From assembly GCA_016192825.1 (NCBI GenBank), contig JACPTK010000091.1, positions 1 through 64,000 of the forward strand: DNA of 64,000 bases, read 5' to 3'. Of the stretch, positions 39,421-49,532 are shown piece by piece (the stretch's first letter is position 1; each line of letters starts with the position of its first letter). Origin of the DNA: Betaproteobacteria bacterium (GTDB lineage Bacteria; Pseudomonadota; Gammaproteobacteria; Burkholderiales; SG8-41). A model generated the notes under the pieces. It did not search any database and had not been told where the DNA came from. It was given only the letters and a program-made list of their open reading frames with translations. Position numbers and translations under genes: made by a program.

Positions 39421-39878
39421 GCGAGCAACAGCCGGTCTTCACCATCGAGAAGGTCTACCTCAAGGACCTGTCGCTCGAGATCCCGAATGCGCCGAAGATC
39501 TTCACCGAGCAGGAAACGCCGAAAATCGACATCAGCCTGCACAACGAGGCGCGATCGCTCGACGACGGCGTCTACGAAGTCGTCCTCACCGCGACCGTGA
39601 CCGCGAAGCTGCAGGACAGGACGGTGTTCCTGGTCGAGGTCGCGCAGGCGGGCGTTTTCCGGATTCAGAACGTCCAGCAGCAGGAACTGGACGCCCTGGT
39701 CAACGTCGTATGTCCCACGACATTGCTGCCCTACGCGCGGGAAACGGTCTCGACCGTGTTGAGCCGCGCCGGTTTCCCGCCGGTGTTGCTGCCCCACGTC
39801 GGGTTCGAAGGCCTCTACCGGCAGCGGTTGCAGGAACAGCAACAGGGCGGCGCGCCCGCTGCGCCTCAGACCACGTGA
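39417..39878 (+). CDS. secB: Protein-export chaperone SecB
   Basis: FTIEKVYLKDLSLEIPNAPKIF; AGVFRIQNVQQQELDALVNVVCPTTLLPYARETVS. Confidence 0.96.
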   Translation: MSEQQPVFTIEKVYLKDLSLEIPNAPKIFTEQETPKIDISLHNEARSLDDGVYEVVLTATVTAKLQDRTVFLVEVAQAGVFRIQNVQQQELDALVNVVCPTTLLPYARETVSTVLSRAGFPPVLLPHVGFEGLYRQRLQEQQQGGAPAAPQTT

Positions 39879-40321
39879 GCGGCCGCCTGGTCTCCTGCGT
39901 CATCGCCGCCGGCGTTTTCGGCCTGGCGGGCGCCGGCGCGGCGGCCGAGTTCCGATCGGTGTCCGAGAACGCGGCCGTTCTCTACGACGCACCGTCGGTC
40001 AAGGCGAAAAAACTCTACGTGGTGAGCCAGGGCTATCCGCTCGAGGTCGTGGTGGTGGTGGAGGGCTGGAGCAAGGTGCGCGACGCGAGCGGGGAGTTGA
40101 CCTGGATCGAAACCCGGCATCTCACCGAGAGGCGCATGGTGCTGATCAAGGCGCCGCTTGCCCAGATCCGCGAGGCCGCCGACGACAACGCGCCGGTGGT
40201 GTTCCAGGCCCAGCAGAACGTATTGCTCGAGCTGCTGGAGGTGGCGGGCGGCTGGCTGCGGGTGCGGCACCGCGACGGCCAGGCCGGCTTCGTCCGAGCC
40301 GGGGAAGTGTGGGGCGCCTAG
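39875..40321 (+). CDS. Periplasmic SH3-domain protein (GTG start)
   Basis: Signal peptide; two SH3b-like segments RSVSENAAVLYDAPSVKAKKLYVVSQGYPLEVV and QIREAADDNAPVVFQAQQNVLLELLEVAGGWLRVRHRDGQAGFV. Confidence 0.75.
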   Translation: MSGRLVSCVIAAGVFGLAGAGAAAEFRSVSENAAVLYDAPSVKAKKLYVVSQGYPLEVVVVVEGWSKVRDASGELTWIETRHLTERRMVLIKAPLAQIREAADDNAPVVFQAQQNVLLELLEVAGGWLRVRHRDGQAGFVRAGEVWGA

Positions 40322-40525
40322 CAGCCTGTCGGACTTGAAGCTCCGACAGGCTGCTAAATGCAAAACCGCCCGCTGACTTACGACAGATTGGAGTGAAAAG
40401 CGTGTTTTTGCCACCGGGAAGTGCAGGAACAGCGGCGAATTCAAGTATTTCGAATCCAAAGCCGTCGTTTTCCTGCGGGCGGTTTTGCGTAAGGAGTGTG
40501 TCGGGGCAAAGCCCGACACACTCCT
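40320..40525. repeat. Composite hairpin element: A (40320-40355), gcaaaaccgccc...gggcggttttgc, B (40491-40525)
   Basis: agcagcctgtcggacttgaagctccgacaggctgct; aaggagtgtgtcggggcaaagcccgacacactcct. Confidence 0.85.
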
Positions 40526-40533
40526 AGCGCCGG

Positions 40534-40562
40534 TGACTGGTGACTCGTGACTCGTGACTCGG
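40534..40562. repeat. 7-bp-period array upstream of gpsA
   Basis: gtgactggtgactcgtgactcgtgactcg. Confidence 0.8.
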
Positions 40563-40575
40563 GGCCCGAGGCTAG

Positions 40576-41562
40576 ATGAAGATCGCGGTACTCGGCGCGG
40601 GCGCTTGGGGCACGTCGATCAGCATCAACCTGTGCGCGCGCCATCAGGTGCGGCTCTGGGCACGCGACGCGGCGCTGATCGAGGGGTTGCGCGCGCATCG
40701 GGCCAACGAGCGGTATCTCCCCGGCTTCAAGCTCCCGGACGCGCTTGCGCTCGACGAGGACCTCGGGACGGCGCTCGGGGGCGCTGAGCTGGTGCTCATC
40801 GCCGTCGTCACCAATGGCCTGCGCGACGTGCTGCAGCGCATCCGCGCGGCGGGGCCCGGCGCGCCTCTCGTCTGGTTGTGCAAGGGTTTCGAGAGCGGGC
40901 AGGCCAAGCTGCCGCACCAGATCTGCCTGGAGGAACTGGCTTCCGGCCCGCCGCGCGCGGTCCTGTCCGGGCCGAGCTTTGCGGAGGAGGTGGCGCGCGG
41001 GCTTCCCGCCGCGCTTGCCCTGGCTTCGACTGATCCCGCGTTCGCGCGCGACGCGGCACGCGCCCTGCACGGCGCCGCGCTGCGAATCTATCCGAGCGAG
41101 GACGTCGTCGGCGTGGAGGCGGCGGGCGCGGTGAAAAACGTCATGGCGATCGCGGCTGGCGTGAGCGACGGGCTGGAGCTGGGACTCTCCGCGCGCGCCG
41201 CGCTGATCACGCGCGGGCTCGCCGAGATGACGCGGCTCGGCGTGGCGCTCGGCGGGCGGGCGGAAACGTTCATGGGGCTCGCCGGCGCCGGCGATCTGAT
41301 CCTCACCTGCACCGGCGATCTTTCCCGCAACCGCAGGGTGGGCCTCGCGCTTGGCCGTGGCCTGCCGCTCGCCGACGTGCTGGCCCGCCTCGGGCATACG
41401 GCGGAAGGCGTGCTGACCGCGCGCGCGGTGGCGGGTCTCGCCGGGAGGCTCGGGGTCGAGATGCCGATCACGCGGGCGGTGTGCCGCGTCCTGGACGACG
41501 TCCGCCAGGCACGCGCAGCGGTGCAGGAATTGCTCGCCCGCGAGCAAACGACCGAGTACTGA
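40576..41562 (+). CDS. gpsA: NAD(P)H-dependent glycerol-3-phosphate dehydrogenase
   Basis: IAVLGAGAWGTSISINL; LSGPSFAEEVARGLP; GLAGAGDLILTCTGDLSRNRRVG. Confidence 0.95.
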   Translation: MKIAVLGAGAWGTSISINLCARHQVRLWARDAALIEGLRAHRANERYLPGFKLPDALALDEDLGTALGGAELVLIAVVTNGLRDVLQRIRAAGPGAPLVWLCKGFESGQAKLPHQICLEELASGPPRAVLSGPSFAEEVARGLPAALALASTDPAFARDAARALHGAALRIYPSEDVVGVEAAGAVKNVMAIAAGVSDGLELGLSARAALITRGLAEMTRLGVALGGRAETFMGLAGAGDLILTCTGDLSRNRRVGLALGRGLPLADVLARLGHTAEGVLTARAVAGLAGRLGVEMPITRAVCRVLDDVRQARAAVQELLAREQTTEY

Positions 41563-41647
41563 GTACCGAGTGCTGAGTTCTGAGTGCCAGGTTGCTTGGT
41601 TCCCGTATGTAACTCAGCACTCAGCACTTAGCACTGGGCACTCGGCA
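41557..41647. repeat. 7-bp-period inverted arms starting at the gpsA stop codon
   Basis: gagtactgagtaccgagtgctgagttctgagtgcc ... actcagcactcagcacttagcactgggcactcggcact. Confidence 0.85.
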
Positions 41648-41662
41648 CTGTTTTTGCGGCGG

Positions 41663-42127
41663 TCAGCGGCCGCCGCGAAAACCGAGCTGGCGCCAGGCTT
41701 CGTAGATCACGATGGCGACCGCGTTCGACAGATTGAGGCTGCGGCCGGCATTCCGCATCGGCAGGCGGATGCGCTGCCCGGGCGAGAATTCCGCCAGCAC
41801 TTCGGCGGGCAGGCCGCGCGTCTCCGGGCCGAACACGAACACATCGTGCTCGCGGTAGCGCGGCGCGTCGTAGCGCCGCGCGCCGCGCGTCGTGACGGCA
41901 AACAGGCGCCGGCCTTCGAGCGCGGACCGGCACGCGCGCCAATCTTCGTGCTGCACGATTTCCGCAAAGTCGCGATAGTCCAGGCCTGCGCGCCGCAATA
42001 GCTTGTCGCGCAACGAGAAACCGAGCGGATGCACCAGGTGCATGCGACAACCGGCGTTCGCGCACAGGCGTATCGCGTTGCCGGTGTTGGGCGGAATCTC
42101 CGGCTCGAACAGCACGATTTCAAGCAT
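41663..42127 (-). CDS. trmL: tRNA (cytidine(34)-2'-O)-methyltransferase
   Basis: IVLFEPEIPPNTGNAIRLCANAGCRMHLVHPLGFSL; LSNAVAIVIYEAWRQLGF. Confidence 0.93.
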   Translation of the reverse strand: MLEIVLFEPEIPPNTGNAIRLCANAGCRMHLVHPLGFSLRDKLLRRAGLDYRDFAEIVQHEDWRACRSALEGRRLFAVTTRGARRYDAPRYREHDVFVFGPETRGLPAEVLAEFSPGQRIRLPMRNAGRSLNLSNAVAIVIYEAWRQLGFRGGR

Positions 42128-42223
42128 ACGCAGGTTGCCGCGGGCGCCAAAACAAGATATCGTTATAGATCAAAGGCATGTAGCACAAAAATGAATCAGC
42201 CTCAAGCGCGGACGAAAGCCTGA

Positions 42224-43930
42224 ATGGGCCGGCCTGAAAAAGTCCGCCTCGGCGAGATACTCATCCAGCAGAAACTGCTGACCGAGGAGCAGCTCAGGAG
42301 CGCTCTCGAGGAGCAGAAGAAGTCGGGCCGCCGCCTGGGCCGCGTGGTCATCGACAAGGGCTACGTCCCCGAGGAACAGATCTCCCGGGCGCTCGCCCGC
42401 CAGCTCAACATCCCGTTCATCAGCCTCAAGCAATACAACACCAGGCGCGAGGTCGCCCTCAAGTTGCCGGAAACGCAGGCGCGCCGCTTCCGCGCGCTGG
42501 TGCTGGAGGATACCGGCCGGACCTGCCGGGTCGGCATGGCCGATCCGACCGATCTCCTGGCTTACGACGAGGTCGCGCGCGCCCTCAAGCGCGACATCGA
42601 GCTTGCGGTAGTCACGGAATCCGAGCTGCTGAGCACCATCGACCGCATCTACCGCCGCACCGAGCAGATCAGCGGGCTTGCCCAGGAGCTCGAAGCGGAG
42701 GTGGGAGAAGCCGCCGTGGTCGACTTTGGCGCACTGGCGCTGACGCCGGGCCTCGAGGAAGCCCCGGTGGTGAAACTGCTGCAGACGGTGTTCGAGGACG
42801 CGATACAGGCGCGCGCTTCCGACATCCACGTCGAGCCGCAGGAGAAGCGTCTCCACATCCGATTCCGCATCGACGGCGTGCTGCACCTGCAGACCGAGGC
42901 GGACGCCAAGATCGCCTCCGCCGTGGTGCTGCGGTTGAAGCTGATGTCGGGGCTCGACATTTCCGAGAAGCGGCTGCCGCAGGACGGGCGCTTCAACATC
43001 AAGGTGCGGAATACCCAAGTCGACGTGCGGATCTCGACCATGCCGGTCCAGTACGGCGAATCGGTGGTCATGCGGCTGCTTCACCAGGCGAGCGGAATGC
43101 TGGGACTCGACCGGATCGGGATGCCGGCCGGCATGCTCGCGAGACTGCGCGAGGTCATCCACCGTCCCAGCGGCATGGTGCTGGTGACCGGGCCCACCGG
43201 CAGCGGCAAGACGACAACGCTCTATGCGGCGCTCGGCGAGCTGAACACCTATGAGCGCAAGATCATCACCGTGGAAGACCCGGTGGAATACCGCCTGCCC
43301 GGAATCAACCAGGTGCAGGTCAACGAGAAGATCGAGCTCACCTTTGCCCGCGTGCTGCGCTCCGCCTTGCGCCAGGATCCCGACGTGATCCTGGTAGGCG
43401 AGATGCGCGACCCGGAGACGGTCGAGACCGGCTTGCGCGCGGCGATGACCGGCCACATGGTGTTCTCCACGCTGCACACGAACGACGCGGTTTCCACGCC
43501 GGTGCGGCTGCTCGACATGGGCGCGCCGCGCTATATGGTAGCGCTGTCCCTGCATATGGTGATCGCGCAGCGGCTGCTGCGCGTCATCTGCGAGAGTTGC
43601 GCCACCGAACACTCGCTCTTGCCCAATGAGCGCGAATGGCTGCGCCTGGAGCTGGGAGACGGGGTGGACGGGCACCGCTACAAGCGCGGCAAAGGGTGCA
43701 CGCACTGCAATGCCACCGGCTACATGGGCCGCACCGGCATCTACGAGGTGCTGGAGATGACCGCCCCCGTGGTCGAGGCGGCGAACCAGGCGGATGTCCG
43801 GGAGTTCATGCGCGTTGCGCGCGGGCAAATCGGCGAAAACACGCTGCGGCGCCACGCCGCACAGCTGGTCGCGGCCGGCACGACGTCGGTTGAGGAGGCG
43901 ATGCGCATCTGCAATCAGTTTGAAGATTAG
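42224..43930 (+). CDS. mshE: MSHA biogenesis ATPase MshE (GspE/PilB family, MshEN domain)
   Basis: MshEN-like RLGRVVIDKGYVPEEQISRALARQLNIPFI; VLVTGPTGSGKTTTLYAAL; CESC/CTHC zinc motif. Confidence 0.9.
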   Translation: MGRPEKVRLGEILIQQKLLTEEQLRSALEEQKKSGRRLGRVVIDKGYVPEEQISRALARQLNIPFISLKQYNTRREVALKLPETQARRFRALVLEDTGRTCRVGMADPTDLLAYDEVARALKRDIELAVVTESELLSTIDRIYRRTEQISGLAQELEAEVGEAAVVDFGALALTPGLEEAPVVKLLQTVFEDAIQARASDIHVEPQEKRLHIRFRIDGVLHLQTEADAKIASAVVLRLKLMSGLDISEKRLPQDGRFNIKVRNTQVDVRISTMPVQYGESVVMRLLHQASGMLGLDRIGMPAGMLARLREVIHRPSGMVLVTGPTGSGKTTTLYAALGELNTYERKIITVEDPVEYRLPGINQVQVNEKIELTFARVLRSALRQDPDVILVGEMRDPETVETGLRAAMTGHMVFSTLHTNDAVSTPVRLLDMGAPRYMVALSLHMVIAQRLLRVICESCATEHSLLPNEREWLRLELGDGVDGHRYKRGKGCTHCNATGYMGRTGIYEVLEMTAPVVEAANQADVREFMRVARGQIGENTLRRHAAQLVAAGTTSVEEAMRICNQFED

Positions 43931-44406
43931 TTTCGAGTTGCGAGTTTCCAGTTTCGAGTCGCCAGAATGGCCACAATCAAGCAGGTAGAAGAAATTCAGG
44001 CTTGGCAGAAGGCCAGGGTACTCTGTAAGCGTGTTTACTCGGTAACGAACGATGGTCGGTTTGCGAAAGATTTTGGGTTGCGCGACCAGATCCGGCGGGC
44101 AGCCGTTCGATTTTGTCCAATATTGCAGAGGGCTTCGAGAGAGGAGGCAGCAGAGAGTTTGTCCAATTTCTGGCGATTGCCAAGGGGTCCGCGGGCGAAG
44201 TTCGAGCCCAGCTCTACGTCGCGCTCGATCAGGTTTACGTGGGCCAACAAGAGTTCGATGAGTTGATCCGGGAAGTCGACGAAATCTCAAAGATGATCAA
44301 TGGCCTAATTTCGTATCTCCGCGGCTCCGCCATAAAAGGTTCGCGGTTCAAGTGACGGCGATGATTTTCCAACTCGAAACTCGAAACTCGAAACTGGAAA
44401 CTTGAG
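43931..44406. mobile_element. Candidate element: 7-bp-period inverted arms flanking a four-helix-bundle gene, between mshE and mshG
   Basis: tttcgagttgcgagtttccagtttcgagtcgcc ... actcgaaactcgaaactcgaaactggaaact. Confidence 0.6.
43967..44355 (+). pseudogene. Four-helix-bundle protein (23S rRNA IVP / bAvd-like), apparent frameshift
   Basis: [47 protein letters not shown] then +1 frame [45 protein letters not shown]. Confidence 0.85.
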
Positions 44407-44408
44407 GC

Positions 44409-45638
44409 GTGCCGCACTTCGCCTACAAGGGCCGCGACAAGGGAGGACAACTCGTAGAAGGGGTGCTCGAAGGCCCCGACAGCGGTGCCGTGGCCGGGCA
44501 GCTGTCCGCGGGCGGAATCACCCCTGTCGAGATCAGGCCCACGCAGCCGCCGCCACGCGCAGGGCCCGGTCTGATCGAGCGGTTCAGCGAGGAGAAGATC
44601 GGGCATATCGAAGTCCTGCTCTTCTGCCGCCACATGTACACGCTGCTCAAGGCGGGCGTCCCCATCATGGGTGCATTGAAGGGGCTGCAGGAGTCCGCCG
44701 AGAACAAGGGGTTCGCGCGGGTGGTGCAGGATCTCCGCGAGAACCTCGACAGCGGGCACGAGCTGTCCGTCTGTCTCACGCGCCACCCCAAGGTGTTCGA
44801 TCCGTTCTACGTGGCTATGGTGCGCGTGGGCGAGCTCACCGGCACGCTGGAAGAGGTGTTCCTGCGCCTGTTCAGCCACATGGAATTCGAGAAGTTCATG
44901 CGCGACCAGGTCAAGTCGGCGGTGCGCTATCCGTCGTTCGTGGTCGCCACGATGGCGATCGCGATCGTGATCATCAACATCTTCGTGATACCGGCCTTCG
45001 CCAAGGTCTATCAGGGTTTCAAGACCGAGTTGCCGGCGATGACCCAGGCGCTGATCGCGTTCTCCAATTTCATGGTGGCCTGGTGGCCGCTGATGCTGGT
45101 GGCGCTGGCGGCGCTCGTGTTCGGATTCCGCCTCTACCTCGGCACGACGCGCGGGCGGCTGGCGTGGGACGAGCTCAAGATGAAATTCCCGGTGGCGGGC
45201 CCGATCGTGCTCAAGGCCACGCTCGCCCGCTTCGCGCGCAGCTTCGCGCTCGCGATCCGCAGCGGCGTGCCGGCGGTGCAGGCGCTGACCATCGTCGCGA
45301 ACACCGTGGACAACGTGCACGTGGCGCGCAAGATCGAGGCGATGCGCGAAGGCGTGGAGCGCGGCGAGTCGGTGCTGCGCACCGCGGTGGCGACCGGCAT
45401 CTTCACGCCGATCGTGCTGCAGATGGTGGCGGTGGGAGAGGAGACCGGCGCGCTCGACGAGCTGATGACCGAGATCGCCGACATGTACCAGCGCGAGGTC
45501 GAGTACGACCTCAAGTCGCTCGCCTCGCAGATCGAGCCGATCCTGGTGGTGGGCCTCGGCGTGATGGTGCTGATCCTCGCGCTCGGCGTGTTCCTGCCGA
45601 TCTGGGACCTCGGCACCGCGGCGCTGGGCAAGAAATAA
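44409..45638 (+). CDS. mshG: MSHA biogenesis platform protein MshG (GspF family)
   Basis: FAYKGRDKGGQLVEG; LLFCRHMYTLLKAGVPIMGALKGLQES; VAVGEETGALDELMTEIADMYQREVEYDLKSL. Confidence 0.92.
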   Translation: MPHFAYKGRDKGGQLVEGVLEGPDSGAVAGQLSAGGITPVEIRPTQPPPRAGPGLIERFSEEKIGHIEVLLFCRHMYTLLKAGVPIMGALKGLQESAENKGFARVVQDLRENLDSGHELSVCLTRHPKVFDPFYVAMVRVGELTGTLEEVFLRLFSHMEFEKFMRDQVKSAVRYPSFVVATMAIAIVIINIFVIPAFAKVYQGFKTELPAMTQALIAFSNFMVAWWPLMLVALAALVFGFRLYLGTTRGRLAWDELKMKFPVAGPIVLKATLARFARSFALAIRSGVPAVQALTIVANTVDNVHVARKIEAMREGVERGESVLRTAVATGIFTPIVLQMVAVGEETGALDELMTEIADMYQREVEYDLKSLASQIEPILVVGLGVMVLILALGVFLPIWDLGTAALGKK

Positions 45639-45641
45639 GAC

Positions 45642-46231
<590 letters not shown>

Positions 46232-46280
46232 GCCGGCCGCAGGCGTATACTGGCACGGGTTTTGCTGCTGTTTCAAAGGG

Positions 46281-46793
46281 ATGCATACGATATTTCGTGA
46301 GAATTTTCACGATATGCGGGGATCGTCGAGTGCAAGGGGCTTCACACTCATCGAGTTGATCGTGGTGATCATCATCCTCAGCATACTGGCGGCGACCGCG
46401 CTGCCGCGCTTCGCCAACCTGCAGACGCAGGCGCGCATCGCGAAGTTGAACGGCGCGCTTGGCGCGATGAAGGGCGCCTCGGCGCTCGCGCACGCGGCCT
46501 GCCTCGCTTCGCAACCGCAGTGCACCGGCACGCAGCCGATGGAAGGCGTGAACGTCACGATGATCAATACCTATGCCACGGCCAATGCCGCGGGCATCGT
46601 TACGGCGGCCGGCCTGAGCGTTGGACCGACGTCACCGGATGGATGGGACGTGCAGGGAGGAGGGCCGGCGGCGGGGGACGTGCTGCGCCTGGTCGTGCTG
46701 GGCAACGACCCTGTCAACTGCAGTTTCACCTACACGGCGCCGGGGCTGGGCCAGGCGCCGGTGTTCAGCATCCTGGTGACCGCCGGTTGCTGA
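46281..46793 (+). CDS. MSHA pilin-like prepilin (MshB/MshA type)
   Basis: ARGFTLIELIVVIIILSILAATALPRFANLQTQARIAKLNGALGAMKGASALAHA. Confidence 0.85.
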   Translation: MHTIFRENFHDMRGSSSARGFTLIELIVVIIILSILAATALPRFANLQTQARIAKLNGALGAMKGASALAHAACLASQPQCTGTQPMEGVNVTMINTYATANAAGIVTAAGLSVGPTSPDGWDVQGGGPAAGDVLRLVVLGNDPVNCSFTYTAPGLGQAPVFSILVTAGC

Positions 46794-46873
46794 GGAGACC
46801 CGATTGATCTGCATCAGGCGGCCGGTTATCGAATTTGATTAACATTTGCTGTTGGCGTGAAAGGAGGCAACAC

Positions 46874-47356
46874 ATGATGGCGCAACAAAAGGGCTTTACG
46901 CTGGTGGAGCTGATCGTGGTGATCGTGATCCTCGGCATCCTGGCGGCGACTGCGCTGCCGCGGTTCATCAATGTCACTGGTGATGCACGGTTTGCTTCGG
47001 TGCAGGGCATGGCCGGGGCATTGCGCTCGGCAGTCTCTGTGGTCCAGTCGAAGTGGATGGTTGCAGGATCAACCGCGGACAGCACCGTTGACATGGCCGA
47101 CGGTCAAACGGTCACCGTGGGCACCGGCGCTGATGCGGATGGAGGCGTTCCGATTGCGGCTAGCGGCGACGCAACCGGAATCACTCGGGCATTGCGGTGT
47201 GAATCCGATACGGCGTGTCAAGGATTTACTGTCAGCTACCCGGTCGCCGCGACGGCGAGGTTCATCCCGAGCGGCGGCACCGCGACTTGCATGGTCGAGT
47301 ACGATTCAACTACCGGAGCCGTGACGGTGACAGCAAGCGCCGCGAACTGCAACTGA
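46874..47356 (+). CDS. mshA: MSHA pilin, probable major subunit
   Basis: MAQQKGFTLVELIVVIVILGILAATALPRFINVTGDARFASVQGMAGALRSAV; followed by a terminator. Confidence 0.8.
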   Translation: MMAQQKGFTLVELIVVIVILGILAATALPRFINVTGDARFASVQGMAGALRSAVSVVQSKWMVAGSTADSTVDMADGQTVTVGTGADADGGVPIAASGDATGITRALRCESDTACQGFTVSYPVAATARFIPSGGTATCMVEYDSTTGAVTVTASAANCN

Positions 47357-47398
47357 CGCTCATAACATTGGCCGAGCCATCCGGCCCAATCGTTTGGC

Positions 47399-47434
47399 GC
47401 AAGGGGGGTGCGTGTAAGCGCACCCCCTTTGCCT
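47399..47434 (+). terminator. Hairpin after the probable mshA
   Basis: caaggggggtgcgtgtaagcgcacccccttt. Confidence 0.7.
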
Positions 47435-47454
47435 TTCCGGCGCCGAATCACTCA

Positions 47455-47955
47455 ATGACTCGCTACGCTGCATTGATGAAATCGCACAAACCGCCTACCG
47501 GTTTTACCATTACTGAACTGGTCGTCACCATCCTTATCGCAGGCCTGTTGGCTGCGGTCGCCATCCCGCGTTTCGTCGGTAAGGACGCGTTTGAATCGCG
47601 CGGCTTCCATGATGAATCGCTGGGCGTGGTGCGCTTCGCGCAGAAGACGGCCATTGCGTGGCGGCGGCAGATCTTTGTATGCGTGACAACGATCCGGGTC
47701 GCAGCGGCGGCCGCGTCAGGCTGCGCTATACCGATTACCCATCCCGCGACACGGGGTCCCCTGGCAGCAAATGCACCCGGCGGCGTAACGCTGCCTGTTC
47801 CGGTCGAATTCCGATTCGACGGCGCTGGGCGCCCGCTCGACGGTATAAGCGGGAATCCAAGCGGGCAGATCACCATCCCCATCTCGAGCACGATTGCAGA
47901 CGATCCAGCCCGACAGATCGTGGTCGAGGCGGAAACGGGATATGTCCATCCATAA
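47455..47955 (+). CDS. mshC: MshC-like prepilin
   Basis: PTGFTITELVVTILIAGLLAAVAIPRFVGKDAFESRGFHDESLGVVRFAQKTAIAWRR. Confidence 0.75.
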   Translation: MTRYAALMKSHKPPTGFTITELVVTILIAGLLAAVAIPRFVGKDAFESRGFHDESLGVVRFAQKTAIAWRRQIFVCVTTIRVAAAAASGCAIPITHPATRGPLAANAPGGVTLPVPVEFRFDGAGRPLDGISGNPSGQITIPISSTIADDPARQIVVEAETGYVHP

Positions 47956-47960
47956 CTTCG

Positions 47961-48090
47961 GTCACGAGTCACGAGTCACGAGTCACGAGTCCCCAATAGC
48001 GAGTCGCGCGACGCAGCTGTCCATTCGGGCATTAACGAACCATTTGCCTACGGACTTCGACCGGGGACCCGGGACCCGGGACCCGGGAGT
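47961..48090. repeat. Two 7-bp-period arrays (cgagtca; gggaccc) before mshD
   Basis: gtcacgagtcacgagtcacgagtcacgag and ggggacccgggacccgggacccggga. Confidence 0.85.
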
Positions 48091-48655
48091 GCGACAGCTT
48101 GGTCTGTCGCTGGTCGAGCAGATCGTTTTCATTGTCGTGGTCGGTGTCGCGGTGGCGGGGGTCCTTGCTGTCGTGAACGTCGCCACGCACGGCAGCGCGG
48201 ATCCCATGATCCAGAAGCAGGCGGTGGCGATCGCAGAGGCACTGATAGAAGAAGTTCAGTTGCAGCCATTTACGTACTGCGATCCCGATGATGCCAATGC
48301 TGCGACGGCGTTGAGCGCAGCGGACTGTACCGGAGGCGTCGGCGGCGCGAATGACGAGAACAAGCTGCCGCTGGGATCCGAGGCCGGTGAGACCCGGACC
48401 AGCGCGGCAACCCCGTTCGACAACGTCAGCGACTACAACAACTTCGGCATGGGGCCGGGATTCACTGACATTAACGGCAATGCGATCTCCGGGCTCGACG
48501 CCTACTCGGCTACGGTGAGCATCACGAATCAGGCGCTCGGGACGATTCCATCGAGCGACGCGCTCCTGATCACCGTGTCGGTGACGGGCCCGGCGAACAC
48601 GAGCGTCACGCTTCACGGCTACCGTGTGCGCTATGCGCCGAATGCGCTGCCATAA
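48089..48655 (+). CDS. mshD: MshD-like prepilin (GTG start proposed)
   Basis: LGLSLVEQIVFIVVVGVAVAGVLAVVNVATHGSADPMIQKQAVAIAEALIEEVQLQPF. Confidence 0.75.
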   Translation: MRQLGLSLVEQIVFIVVVGVAVAGVLAVVNVATHGSADPMIQKQAVAIAEALIEEVQLQPFTYCDPDDANAATALSAADCTGGVGGANDENKLPLGSEAGETRTSAATPFDNVSDYNNFGMGPGFTDINGNAISGLDAYSATVSITNQALGTIPSSDALLITVSVTGPANTSVTLHGYRVRYAPNALP

Positions 48656-48668
48656 ACGGAATTCAGTA

Positions 48669-49532
48669 ATGCGACGGGAATCGAGTCACGAGTCACGAGT
48701 CACGAGTCACCGCGCTCCTCGAGCGCGCGGGGTGACGCTGGTCGAGATGATCGTGGTGATCGCGATCACCGGCATCGTCGCGGCGGCAATCGCCATATTC
48801 GTCCGTAGTCCCGTAGAGGGTTACGTGGACGCCGCGCGGCGCGCGGAGCTGACCGACATCGCCGACACGGCGCTGCGCCGCATTACCCGCGACCTGCGTA
48901 CCGCGCTGCCGAACAGCATCCGCACCACCACTTCCGGCAACGTTCGCTACATCGAGTATCTCCAGACCAAGGGCGGTGGACGCTATCGCGCGGACAAGGA
49001 TTCGGGCGGGGCAGGATTCCCTCTCGACGTCACGGCGGCGATCTCCGATTTCGACGTCATCGGCACGATGCCGGCGCTCGCGAGCGGCGATTCGATCGTC
49101 ATATACAACCTCACCGCCGACTCCGCCGTGCCCACCGGCAATGCCTATGCCGGCGACAATCGCGAGGCGTACTCCAGCAATACCGCGACGACCATCACGC
49201 TCGGCGCGGCCAAGCAATTTCCGTTCGCTTCGCCGGGCAAGCGTTTCCAGGTCGTGCAGTATCCCGTGACGTATTCATGCGATCCCCTTCCGCTGGGAAC
49301 GGGACAGTTGCGCCGCTATTGGGGCTATTCAATTGCAGCCGTCCAGCCCACGCCGCCCGCCGGGGGCAGCAACGCGCTGCTCGCGACCAACGTGTCCGAT
49401 TGCAGCTTCTCCTACGACCCGGCCACCGGCGCGTCCGGGCGAACGGGCGTGGTGGCGCTGATCCTGCAGATCGAGCAAAGCGGCGAGAAGGTGCGGCTTT
49501 TCCAGCAGGTGCACGTCAGCAATGTTCCCTGA
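48669..49532 (+). CDS. mshO: MshO-like prepilin
   Basis: RARGVTLVEMIVVIAITGIVAAAIAIFVRSPVEGYVDAARRAELTDIADTALRRITRDLRTALPNSIR. Confidence 0.85.
   Translation: MRRESSHESRVTSHRAPRARGVTLVEMIVVIAITGIVAAAIAIFVRSPVEGYVDAARRAELTDIADTALRRITRDLRTALPNSIRTTTSGNVRYIEYLQTKGGGRYRADKDSGGAGFPLDVTAAISDFDVIGTMPALASGDSIVIYNLTADSAVPTGNAYAGDNREAYSSNTATTITLGAAKQFPFASPGKRFQVVQYPVTYSCDPLPLGTGQLRRYWGYSIAAVQPTPPAGGSNALLATNVSDCSFSYDPATGASGRTGVVALILQIEQSGEKVRLFQQVHVSNVP
48680..48713. repeat. 7-bp-period array inside the mshO leader coding region
   Basis: cgagtcacgagtcacgagtcacgagtcaccg; encodes SSHESRVTSH. Confidence 0.85.

Noticed and set aside
44095-44120. Programmed frameshift in the four-helix-bundle gene
   Set aside because: No clear slippery heptamer with a downstream structure; a single-base deletion (real or sequencing error) near gccgttcgatt is simpler.
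43967-44355. bAvd-like gene considered as part of a diversity-generating retroelement
   Set aside because: No reverse transcriptase, template repeat or variable-repeat target next to it; the group II intron end at position 1 is >43 kb away.
47961-48713. Heptamer arrays considered as a CRISPR array
   Set aside because: Units are 7 bp and contiguous, with no unique spacers and no cas genes nearby.
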